Origin: Victivallaceae bacterium
GTDB taxonomy: Bacteria; Verrucomicrobiota; Lentisphaeria; Victivallales; Victivallaceae
Assembly: GCA_028717165.1 (NCBI GenBank)
Contig: JAQUOK010000039.1
Location: forward strand, 1-12,439
Length of the DNA stretch: 12,439 bases
Direction: 5' to 3'
Shown here: piece by piece, positions 6,331-12,439 of the stretch
Position numbering within the stretch: the first letter of the stretch is position 1
Layout of the letters: each line of letters starts with the position of its first letter
Made by a program: the position numbers and the translations under genes
Notes under the pieces: model-generated
Database searches by the model: none
Told to the model about the DNA's origin: nothing
The model's input: the letters and a program-made list of their open reading frames with translations, nothing else

Positions 6331-7685
6331 GAATAATAGGTTTATTCTGGGCGACTTTGGTTGAAAAATCTTTTTTGATTTGCCAATTTTTCATCTTTCG
6401 CTTGACTGCGCGTTCACGGCGCAGGCCACGACAGGACACCACTTTGTGCTGAGCAATTTCGTCAATAATTTCTTTGCGAAGTTTTTTAATCTGAGCAGGC
6501 CGGAGGGGGAAAATGCGCCGCAGTAATTTTGCGGCATACGACTCGAACTGCACCGGTAAATGACAAAGAGTCAGGATCGCAAGAAGCCTTCAAGGCGGCC
6601 TGATGCATTAGCGAGCGAATCGTGAAATGCGCCAGCAGGTAACCGTAAAATTCCTGAATTACCAATTCCGGGGTCTTGCTTCTCAGGCAATTGCCCGGTT
6701 CTTTCAGATGGTTTTTTATTTCGTCATAGCCCATTTCGATTTCCCATCTCTCGTGATACACCGCCGCAAGTTCAGGAGCGGGAGCGAGTTCAGGATCAAG
6801 GATACTGGTAATCAGAACATATTTCTCTTTTCCGCCTTTGAGGCGATACTCGATTATCCGAACCGTAATTCCGTTAATATCCTTGCGGCGGTCATTGGGG
6901 GACGGATAAAGCTTGCTCAAATATGAGCCGTCTGCAAAAGTTTTCAGGCATGGGAACTTCATTATGCCGCGTACGCGGAACAGCAAATCGGCGCCGGTTT
7001 TTATCGCTTCGCTGTAAATCGGATAACAACCGAATCCGCGATCCGCAATCAACAGCATTCCGGCTTTCAAGTGCGACAATATCTTTTTCGCCAAAGTGTT
7101 TTCATGTTCTTTGTAAGCCCCTTGGACAGCCGCGAAAATAGCGTGGGTTCCAATCTCCAGTAAAGCCACAAAGCGAAGTTTGGGAAATGCCGCTTTCCCA
7201 CGAGAAGCGCCCGGCCTTCCGAAAAAATCACGATTAGCTTTTTCGTCGGGAAGATCAAGCGTACTGCCGTCTATCGCCACCAGGCGCCACTTGCGATAGA
7301 ACGTGCCAATAGTTTTTGAGGTGGCAATCGGCAAACATACCGTCTCGAACAATACCCGCATAAACTCCGCCCCCAGGCGGTTGCGGGCGTTGGGAATTCC
7401 GCCGCGTCCGGTAATTATGCCGCAGGAAAGTTTAAACCGGAGTTTGTCGCAGCCCTCGAAAAGGCAACGCAATACTTCCTGAAGCGAAACCTTGGCATAA
7501 AGCGTCATGCAAATAATGTAATAGGCCATTAGTTCCATTGGCAGTTTCCGGTACCGCCTGGTTGCTATTCCGCATTTATGCATCACTTCAAGAACCGTCG
7601 AGTACGGCACTACGCCCATCAGCGAAGCCAAGGTTAAAAAATCACTGTTTCGAAGTTCTCCAATATTAGCCTTGGTTCGCGCCAT
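6320..7685 (-). pseudogene. IS4-family transposase, frameshifted near the C-terminus
   Basis: DDE transposase with the IS4-family YREK signature. From ATG 7685 (AAGGAGG six bases upstream) the frame runs 399 residues to a stop at 6486. Catalytic residues are D139 (LVAIDGSTLDLPD), D215 (LLIADRGFGCY) and E317 within Y310-x2-R313-x3-E317-x6-K324. The frame then ends in FPPPACSD, whereas family members continue through a basic tail. That tail is present in another frame at 6320-6553 (FPLRPAQIKKLRKEIIDEI ... ERAVKRKMKNW). The switch lies at TTTTCCCCC on the minus strand (G-run 6505-6509). One base fewer there restores a 454-residue protein of normal IS4 length. This is probably an inactivating one-base insertion; programmed slippage or a sequencing error in the run are alternatives. 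All catalytic residues precede the break. Confidence 0.85.
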
Positions 7686-7743
7686 TCGCAACCTCCTTAA
7701 GTTAGGGTTGTGAATAATATAGCAGTATTATTTCAATATTCAA

Positions 7744-7762
7744 GCTTTAAATGAGCAGTATT
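7744..7762. repeat. IS-A right terminal inverted repeat
   Basis: GCTTTAAATGAGCAGTATT, the complement of the left repeat with one mismatch. It contributes the last codons and stop of the truncated small ORF at 7747-7884. Confidence 0.85.
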
Positions 7763-7764
7763 AA

Positions 7765-7770
7765 GGCTAA
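7765..7770. repeat. Right target-site duplication of IS-A (GGCTAA)
   Basis: Second copy of the 6-bp sequence found at 6302-6307. On the minus strand it reads TTA GCC, the Leu-Ala codons at which the small ORF is interrupted. Confidence 0.5.
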
Positions 7771-7884
7771 GCTGATCAAAAAAAGTAAAAAGTAAAACTT
7801 CAGTTGATTTAAGAAACTCCCCTCCAAAGAAATTTTGATTATTCCCTGACCATTCGTCTTCAATCTGACATTTCCCGTTTTCAT
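7765..7884 (-). pseudogene. 5' half of a small membrane-protein ORF interrupted by IS-A
   Basis: From ATG at 7884 (GGAGG 11 bases upstream) 40 codons read MKTGNVRLKTNGQGIIKISL, then EGSFLNQLKFYFLLFLISLA, with a hydrophobic stretch over the last ~13 residues that looks like a transmembrane helix. The frame then enters IS-A and stops at 7747 after five more codons. Joining codon 40 to the sequence beyond the element (6301-6242) keeps the frame and gives a 59-residue protein with an N-terminal polar region, one helix and a basic tail. It lies 49 bp after the hydrolase stop on the same strand, so it was probably co-transcribed with it. No family is recognised; a chance ORF is possible at this length. 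Confidence 0.45.
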
Positions 7885-7933
7885 TGTGACTTTTGCCTCC
7901 GTTTTAAAGGTTAAAATTTCAAAATGTTTCCGA

Positions 7934-10627
7934 TTACTTGTGATGGATACCTTGATTCTGCAATTTAAGTATTTGGTTAATTACACCTGACCGTATATCA
8001 TCTAAATTTTTTGTCTCAATGTCATTCCCGCTCTTAAGCTTTTTGAGATATTTTTCCGCTTCAAGAAGGGCTTTTGAATTTTCGACATCTGATTTTTTTG
8101 TCTTTTCAATCATTTTTTCAAGTGTTGTCACATATCGAACGTCATCTGCAGCTTCTCTGTAACCTTCCCAGGCGATTGTATCTATAGGGCCGTTCGCCGC
8201 AGGATAGGTAATGGAATGAGACCTGAATTCAGGATGATCAAAGTCATTCCAGGTATTGCCGAAACTATGCTGATATGCATTATCGTTTGCACCGTCGTAA
8301 TCACATTTCCACAGAAGAAGCCCGAAATTGCGGCGATATATTTCCGGATTTTCCACGCCTGCTTGCGGGTTGGCATAACAGAGGATTTTATGCCCATATG
8401 CATGCCACCTATCCGCTTCTTCTTTTGATGGATTATAAGCTTTAATATGCAAATCCTGAATATCTCCCATCATTTTAATATTATCGCCACGTCCGGCAAC
8501 AAATACTTTACCACCAGCCTCATGCACAGCCTCCCAGGCTGGACGCTGTGATTTCAATAAGTCGCCTTGTACTTCATCTATGCCATAAAAATAAACCGTT
8601 TCTACCCCGTAGGGCTTGGCCAATTCTATTATCTCTCTAACATTTTTCTTTAATTGTTTTAATTCTTCTGCTAAAGTAGGATTTCCTATTCCTCTGCGAT
8701 AGGGGCCCAGCGGTGGAAATGATTCTTTTAAATATAAAGTTTTATTATCCATCCCAACTTTTTGGCGTATTCTCAATACTTCTTCTAATTCTTCCTTCTC
8801 TATAAAATAATGGTGACAGGTAGAAAGTCCATGCCTGACCATATTTTCCAAATCATTTTTGAACTGTTCTTTTGTCTTTACAAAAGAGTTAGTTGTTGAA
8901 CCGTTTCTGTGAATATTTCCATGATAATCTATGCTGAAAGTATAATAGGGGTCTGAAAGTTTGAAAGGAAGTACGTTTAACTCTAAGTTAACCCAGCCTA
9001 AAAATTTTCGGGGAGTCGAAAGATTGATTTTACCTGTATATGTTCCGGGTTTTGCATTATCCGGCACTTTAATTGTTATCCAGAATTGCTGATTCCGTGC
9101 AGCAGGAATATTTACCGGTAAAAGGTGTGGACTGTCTTTTACCGGAAATTCCTTAGGAGTTAAAATAACCGTCTTTTTGTCCGAAGGATCGCTTATCCAA
9201 ACGTATTTGTCTCCTTCCGGAAAACTCAGCTTCAAATAATTTTCCTTTTTTTCAAAGTCAACCTTTACCAATGAATCATCATTTACCAATAACTCGGGAA
9301 CGAGTAATCGCTTTGACTTATCTTGGATATTTTCGCGCCAGGCCGTACCCGCCTGATACCAGCATTTTACCAATTTTATATCCACTCCGGAAGATGGAAT
9401 TGTTGCTGTTTCCCGGGATTGTTCGGATTTTCTTTTGAGATCAGTCGCCTTAGCTTGCAGTGAAGTTATATCGGAAAGGGCCGTAATTACAAAACTTGCC
9501 GGTTCATATTCCCCTGCGCATGCGGTAATTCTGAGCTCATCAGATATTTTTCCAGGAATGGGGGTTCCCCAGAAAGGCAGTATCTTTTGGTCACTTATCG
9601 GAGGAACGACATAACATATATAATTATTGTCTGTCTTCAAACGCCCATCCTTAAGAGCTGACTGTATCTTTGTTAATTCTTTAATGCCGAGGCTTATTTT
9701 ATCTTCCAATCCGTTAATTTGTTCTACCTCAAAGTAAGAAAGCTGATTTTTATCTTTAAGGTTTTTCAATTTTTTATTATAATCAGATAAATCGATTGCC
9801 TGAGTATAGGATGAATAAGATCGGGATAGAGAATTCAGTACACCAGCTAATTTATTAATCATATTTTCCAATTTTTTAATATTAGCTGAAACTGAATAAA
9901 GTTTGTTATAGTTTGCCCGGATTTCTGCTGCAGAGAGAGCATGGCTGTAGATTCTGACATCATCAATGCAACCCTTAGTAGTATCGTCTCCTATACAAAA
10001 TATCCCGCCCTTGTTTTTCATCGCTATATAAGTTTTTCCTTCATTGCCTTGGCCCGTTTTAGTAACCAATTTACCGTTTACATAAAATTTGATGCCGTCA
10101 ACAGTTCCGCTGCCGTCGCAGGTAACTACAAGATATATCCATTCCCCGGTATATGAAATTAAATCACCGCCTGATTTATATATTCTTTTGCCGGTTTTGT
10201 GATCATATAAGTATAATCTGAAATGGTTATTGTTGGTTAATAAGTATTCACCTATTTTATGGACTATTATAAAATCTGAACGATCATTCATTTTGACCCA
10301 GGCCGCTATTGAAAACGGCAGATCCTTTTTGCCATTACCGAAACTCAAACTTGAATCCTTTCCGCAGTAGATATAATTCTTTTTACCATCAAGCTCAAGA
10401 GCTTTATTCTGGTTCCTGAACCTGTCTTTAGTCCAACTCGAATTTCCTATAAGTTTACCATGATTCCGGCCCTTACTATCCTTGGTATTGCCGTCAAATT
10501 TCCATTCGCTTATAAGTTCTGCGTTTATAGACATTGAGGCAATACTGCTGATCAAAAATAATGTACTCATTACTTTCTGAAAAGTTTTATTCCTTTTTTC
10601 CAGTCTGATGTTTTTTTGTTCTTTCAT
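7934..10627 (-). CDS. Secreted LamG-domain protein with GH123/DUF4091-like glycoside hydrolase module
   Basis: An 897-residue exported protein, probably attacking a complex glycan. A signal peptide (basic start, hydrophobic VMSTLFLISSIA, predicted cut after SINA, residue 36) is followed by a LamG/concanavalin-like jelly-roll at ~37-242 (LISEWKFDG ... GCIDDVRIYSHALSAAEIRANY). Residues ~246-330 look helical and coiled. A beta-rich domain at ~335-555 (ACAGEYEPASFVI; CWYQAGTAWRENI; VPELLVNDDSLVKVD; PGTYTGKINL) leads to a barrel-like catalytic region at ~560-830. YFYGIDEVQGD contains D684-E685, the Asp-Glu pair expected for GH123-type substrate-assisted catalysis, and IAWEGYREAADDVRYVTTLE is typical of DUF4091. 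The ATG at 10627 is chosen for AAGGAG upstream; codons from 10690 are also open but are encoded by the IS-B terminal repeat. The substrate is unknown. Confidence 0.8.
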   Translation of the reverse strand: MKEQKNIRLEKRNKTFQKVMSTLFLISSIASMSINAELISEWKFDGNTKDSKGRNHGKLIGNSSWTKDRFRNQNKALELDGKKNYIYCGKDSSLSFGNGKKDLPFSIAAWVKMNDRSDFIIVHKIGEYLLTNNNHFRLYLYDHKTGKRIYKSGGDLISYTGEWIYLVVTCDGSGTVDGIKFYVNGKLVTKTGQGNEGKTYIAMKNKGGIFCIGDDTTKGCIDDVRIYSHALSAAEIRANYNKLYSVSANIKKLENMINKLAGVLNSLSRSYSSYTQAIDLSDYNKKLKNLKDKNQLSYFEVEQINGLEDKISLGIKELTKIQSALKDGRLKTDNNYICYVVPPISDQKILPFWGTPIPGKISDELRITACAGEYEPASFVITALSDITSLQAKATDLKRKSEQSRETATIPSSGVDIKLVKCWYQAGTAWRENIQDKSKRLLVPELLVNDDSLVKVDFEKKENYLKLSFPEGDKYVWISDPSDKKTVILTPKEFPVKDSPHLLPVNIPAARNQQFWITIKVPDNAKPGTYTGKINLSTPRKFLGWVNLELNVLPFKLSDPYYTFSIDYHGNIHRNGSTTNSFVKTKEQFKNDLENMVRHGLSTCHHYFIEKEELEEVLRIRQKVGMDNKTLYLKESFPPLGPYRRGIGNPTLAEELKQLKKNVREIIELAKPYGVETVYFYGIDEVQGDLLKSQRPAWEAVHEAGGKVFVAGRGDNIKMMGDIQDLHIKAYNPSKEEADRWHAYGHKILCYANPQAGVENPEIYRRNFGLLLWKCDYDGANDNAYQHSFGNTWNDFDHPEFRSHSITYPAANGPIDTIAWEGYREAADDVRYVTTLEKMIEKTKKSDVENSKALLEAEKYLKKLKSGNDIETKNLDDIRSGVINQILKLQNQGIHHK

Positions 10628-10645
10628 GTTTTTCTTGCTCCTTAA

Positions 10646-10652
10646 TTCTTTA
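10646..10652. repeat. Left target-site duplication of IS-B (TTCTTTA)
   Basis: TTCTTTA here is repeated at 12288-12294, immediately outside the two terminal repeats. A 7-bp duplication fits a recent IS4-superfamily insertion. It lies directly before the ribosome site of the hydrolase gene (minus-strand TAAAGAATTAAGGAG). Confidence 0.7.
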
Positions 10653-10682
10653 CTTAAGTTTTGCAGTTCATTTTTGAGTTGA
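10653..10682. repeat. IS-B left terminal inverted repeat
   Basis: Matches the reverse complement of 12258-12287 at 27 of 30 positions. Read on the minus strand as codons it would add QLKNELQNLS to an upstream extension of the hydrolase, which is why the later ATG at 10627 is preferred for that gene. Confidence 0.85.
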
Positions 10683-10686
10683 TTTT

Positions 10687-12165
10687 TCATGCGGCTATCT
10701 TCATGTTTTCATTTGCAAGCTCCTTATTGTTAGTGGTTTTATCTATATTTCCATTTTGGCTTAGAAACAGCGCAAATCGAATTCCCTGTTTGAAAGCGGC
10801 ATATTCCGGAGAGTTCAGGATGTCATGAAGGCTGACGCTGTCAAGACCTCCCATTTTTGAAGCAATGTTCGTCAGTATTTCTTCAAGCATAATCAAAATC
10901 TTTTCAACGGTCAGCAATCCCGTATACTCAGATTCGATGGTTCTGTATAACTCTCCCAGCGTCTGGTAATCCTCCCGGTATTTGCAATATGCAAGGATGC
11001 TGTGTGTAATAAAGACGCTTGTGGCATGGGCAATCTGCGCGTCAAAATCATTTGCCTGACATTTGCCGAGCCCCAACAATTGCTTGCATTCCTTGAAACT
11101 AATCTCAATATTCCACCGGATGGCATATGTTTCGATCGCCTTTATATAGCTCATCTCAAGGTCGGTGGTCAGGAGACATACCCATTTCTTATTGCTCGCA
11201 AACCTACTGAAAAAGAGTTTGATTCTACCGACATTCTTAAGTTCGCAGACTACTTCAATATAAGAACTTCTGAAGCGTTTGCACCTTTTCTTCTCCGACA
11301 TCAGGGCGCGCCGCAGTTGGGAAAGAGTGTATTCTCCTCCGTTATATGTAAAGAGCCTTTTACCGGGCTTTACCATTCCCAGGAAATGAGTTTTGCCGCC
11401 GTTGAGGCTTCGAGCCTTATTAATAACCTGGGCGCAGGTATACCATGAATCGACAAGTGTATAATCGGGTGCGTATCCATTTTTCGCCGCTCGTCCCATC
11501 AATTCACAGGCAAGGGTTATCTTGTCCTTTTTAAGTTCATTTATACGTTTTTTCCCGGCAGACCTGAAGCACCGCTTTTTCGAGAACTGTCCACCCTTTT
11601 TAAGCTTGAGTTTTGCCTCTGCCGTCAAACTGTCATCAAGCGTCCTTGCATAATTTCCGTTAAACCAGCTCAGCATTACAAGTTTATATCCGGTTACTTT
11701 ACGTCCAGTGCAGTGATCATGGATTTTAGAAATCCCCTCAATACGCCTGCCTGATTTTTCCAGAGCGCTGTCGTCAATTATAAGAGCGCTTGGATATTTT
11801 GCCTCAAGAGCGGTTTCCGTCTCCCGTTTCCTAATGAATTTTGACACTTCAAACATTGTCCTGCGCCAGTTAAAACGCGCATCTTGGCAAAAACGGTAAT
11901 ACGCACACTGCGAACTTGCGACAATTTTCCTGAAGCTACTGGAAAAGAAACTTTGCACGGTGCCGACTAAAAACAACGGCATTGCGATCGCGGTTTCAAA
12001 AAGCGATGAAATCCCAACGCCGGTGCGTTTGTTCACGCCGCCTGAACGCGAAAAGTGCGCCAGATTGAATTCATCCCGGATATTTACCCACAACGGGTCC
12101 ATGTTTTCTCCATGTTTTTTGCAAATTTGCTTGATTTCACTCACATTAATCTCTATATTTTTCAT
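10687..12165 (-). CDS. IS-B transposase (DDE, YREK type)
   Basis: A 492-residue transposase that cuts and joins the ends of IS-B. The catalytic triad can be placed: D131 or D132 in SALIIDDSALEKSGRR, D239 in YTLVDSWYTC, and E354 in the signature Y347-x2-R350-x3-E354-x6-K361 (YAIRWNIEISFKECK), which marks the IS4-type DDE superfamily. An N-terminal helical region (residues ~1-120, including SSQCAYYRFCQDARFNW) probably binds the terminal repeats. The frame is intact and the duplication is exact, so the copy may be active. The start ATG at 12165 has no strong ribosome site and lies at the edge of a long hairpin (12164-12237) that could block translation of read-through transcripts. The stop codon overlaps an in-frame ATG of the hydrolase frame (ATGA at 10690-10687), an accident of the insertion. 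Confidence 0.9.
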   Translation of the reverse strand: MKNIEINVSEIKQICKKHGENMDPLWVNIRDEFNLAHFSRSGGVNKRTGVGISSLFETAIAMPLFLVGTVQSFFSSSFRKIVASSQCAYYRFCQDARFNWRRTMFEVSKFIRKRETETALEAKYPSALIIDDSALEKSGRRIEGISKIHDHCTGRKVTGYKLVMLSWFNGNYARTLDDSLTAEAKLKLKKGGQFSKKRCFRSAGKKRINELKKDKITLACELMGRAAKNGYAPDYTLVDSWYTCAQVINKARSLNGGKTHFLGMVKPGKRLFTYNGGEYTLSQLRRALMSEKKRCKRFRSSYIEVVCELKNVGRIKLFFSRFASNKKWVCLLTTDLEMSYIKAIETYAIRWNIEISFKECKQLLGLGKCQANDFDAQIAHATSVFITHSILAYCKYREDYQTLGELYRTIESEYTGLLTVEKILIMLEEILTNIASKMGGLDSVSLHDILNSPEYAAFKQGIRFALFLSQNGNIDKTTNNKELANENMKIAA

Positions 12166-12237
12166 AATTTGACTTTTGCCTTATATTTTGGAATTATTTC
12201 TAACCTTCTTTAATATAAGGCATTAAAGTCAAATTAT
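12164..12237 (-). promoter_or_regulatory. Long hairpin overlapping the IS-B transposase start
   Basis: The arms 12164-12187 and 12212-12237 are reverse complements apart from a 2-base insertion (ATAATTTGACTTT and TGCCTTATATT blocks on one side), with a 24-nt loop. In leftward RNA the 3' arm ends at the first two bases of the ATG, so a transcript entering from outside the element would fold the start region into a stem of ~24 bp. The arrangement recalls the fold-back protection of IS10 and IS50 transposase genes, where only transcripts begun inside the element escape. The structure is direct; the function is inferred. Confidence 0.55.
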
Positions 12238-12257
12238 TCTTCGTTTTTAAATACTTT

Positions 12258-12287
12258 TCACCTCAAAAACGAACTGCAAAACTTTAG
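12258..12287. repeat. IS-B right terminal inverted repeat
   Basis: Complement of the left repeat with three mismatches over 30 bp. Confidence 0.85.
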
Positions 12288-12294
12288 TTCTTTA
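12288..12294. repeat. Right target-site duplication of IS-B (TTCTTTA)
   Basis: Exact second copy of 10646-10652, directly outside the right terminal repeat. It contains the stop codon of the short ORF at 12292-12360. Confidence 0.7.
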
Positions 12295-12360
12295 AAATAA
12301 ATACCTGTATTTATTTAGAGTTTCTGAAAAAGTCAACATTTTTTTAGGTGAAAAATGCAT
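12292..12360 (-). CDS. Possible 22-codon leader ORF upstream of the hydrolase (before IS-B insertion)
   Basis: ATG at 12360 is preceded by a strong AGGAGG seven bases upstream and opens a frame reading MHFSPKKMLTFSETLNKYRY then LF and TAA. The stop falls in the target duplication, so IS-B did not interrupt it. In the ancestral arrangement it would have ended about 6 bp before the hydrolase AAGGAG, a position typical of leader peptides or coupled short ORFs. The good ribosome site is the main evidence; the product resembles nothing I know and may be spurious. Confidence 0.3.
   Translation of the reverse strand: MHFSPKKMLTFSETLNKYRYLF
12308..12336 (-). promoter_or_regulatory. Possible original promoter of the hydrolase, now cut off by IS-B
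   Basis: On the minus strand, TTGACT (12336-12331) and TAAATA (12313-12308) are 17 bp apart. With IS-B removed, its predicted start would lie about 35-40 bases before the hydrolase ATG. It overlaps the 22-codon ORF, so at most one of the two readings is likely to matter. Confidence 0.35.
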
Positions 12361-12377
12361 AAAAATACCTCCTGTAT

Positions 12378-12401
12378 CTCAAAAAATAAAAATTTTTTGA
12401 G
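12378..12401. terminator. AT-rich hairpin, possible bidirectional terminator
   Basis: CTCAAAAAAT (12378-12387) and ATTTTTTGAG (12392-12401) are perfect complements around an AAAA loop. The T-run inside the 3' arm could act as the termination tract for a gene lying beyond the right edge of the window. There is no G+C-rich stem, so the call is weak. Confidence 0.3.
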
Positions 12402-12439
12402 TTTAAAAAACTTAAATATTCTCTTAAAAGGGTCCATAT

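Larger units (their letters stand above)
6312..7764 (-). mobile_element. IS-A: IS4-family insertion sequence
   Basis: An element of about 1.45 kb bounded by inverted repeats that agree at 18 of 19 positions: AATACTGCTCATTTAATGC at 6312-6330 and its complement at 7744-7762. It carries one transposase gene on the minus strand. GGCTAA flanks both sides as a likely target duplication. Exact ends are uncertain by 2-4 bp, because the bases between repeat and duplication differ (ACCC on the left, AA on the right). AGCAGTATT occurs again at 7721-7729 inside the right end and may be a subterminal transposase-binding repeat. It interrupts a small ORF downstream of the secreted hydrolase. Confidence 0.85.
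10653..12287 (-). mobile_element. IS-B: DDE/YREK insertion sequence with 30-bp inverted repeats
   Basis: A 1,635-bp element with inverted repeats at 10653-10682 and 12258-12287 agreeing at 27 of 30 positions; each starts CTWAAGTTTTGCAG when read inward. It is flanked by a 7-bp duplication (TTCTTTA) and carries one transposase gene on the minus strand that fills most of it. It is unrelated to IS-A in its repeats and transposase, so the two do not form a composite transposon. It sits between the upstream region of the hydrolase gene and its ribosome-binding site. Confidence 0.88.

Noticed and set aside
6252..6452. Plus-strand 66-codon ORF across the left end of IS-A
   Set aside because: It spans the IS junction, lies antisense to the transposase tail and has no ribosome site or recognisable product.
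7721..7729. AGCAGTATT as an alternative right end of IS-A
   Set aside because: It repeats only 9 bases of the terminal repeat, whereas 7744-7762 matches the left end over 19 bases; it is better seen as a subterminal repeat.
10628..10690. Hydrolase start at 10690 overlapping the transposase stop by 4 bp, as if in an operon
   Set aside because: The extra 21 codons come mostly from the IS-B terminal repeat, and the native ribosome site lies before ATG 10627; the ATGA overlap is an insertion accident.
6312..12287. Composite transposon with IS-A and IS-B as its ends carrying the hydrolase
   Set aside because: The two elements have different terminal repeats and only distantly related transposases, and each has its own target duplication.
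1..12439. tRNA, rRNA genes and CRISPR arrays
   Set aside because: No cloverleaf with the usual T-loop and anticodon features, no rRNA-like stretch and no regularly spaced direct repeats were seen on either strand.

Overview
The window looks like an accessory (horizontally acquired) stretch of a bacterial chromosome, most likely from the PVC superphylum (Lentisphaerota, Kiritimatiellota or Verrucomicrobiota-like). This is inferred from a large secreted protein that joins a LamG-type jelly-roll to a GH123/DUF4091-like module, a family combination common in those groups, and from a serine recombinase with a C-terminal ParB-like helix-turn-helix. It is not proven. Base composition is mosaic: the recombinase and the first transposase are moderately GC-rich, while the genes between them are AT-rich, and the 4.85-6.06 kb operon is extremely so.

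Layout: (1) 1-923, the C-terminal part of a large serine recombinase. (2) 964-4641, a defence cluster: a HEPN-domain gene, then a divergent type II restriction-modification system made of a HindVP-like endonuclease on the minus strand and a C5-cytosine methyltransferase on the plus strand, followed by a Vsr mismatch endonuclease. The R-M intergenic region holds a perfect inverted repeat whose two arms each contain GRCGYC, the known specificity of the HindVP family, and one arm overlaps a predicted methyltransferase -35 box. (3) 4853-6056, an unrecognised minus-strand two-gene operon: a soluble 242-residue protein translationally coupled to a single-pass membrane protein with a long coiled coil. 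(4) 6312-7764, an IS4-family insertion sequence with a frameshifted transposase. (5) 7765-10627, a large secreted glycoside-hydrolase-like protein followed by the front half of a small membrane protein. (6) 10653-12287, a second, unrelated DDE/YREK insertion sequence with 30-bp inverted repeats and a 7-bp target duplication. (7) 12288-12439, the original upstream region of the secreted hydrolase.

How the parts interact: the endonuclease, methyltransferase and Vsr form one working unit (cut, protect, repair deaminated 5-methylcytosine). The HEPN gene and the two-gene membrane operon are plausible accessory defence genes by position only. Both insertion sequences have changed the hydrolase locus. 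IS-A landed inside a 59-codon ORF just downstream of the hydrolase; removing the element and one target copy restores that ORF in frame. IS-B landed between the upstream region of the hydrolase and its Shine-Dalgarno sequence, so its transposase now overlaps an artificial N-terminal extension of the hydrolase by 4 bp. The best candidates for something undescribed are the two-gene membrane operon, the GRCGYC palindrome control region, and the helical extension on the methyltransferase.
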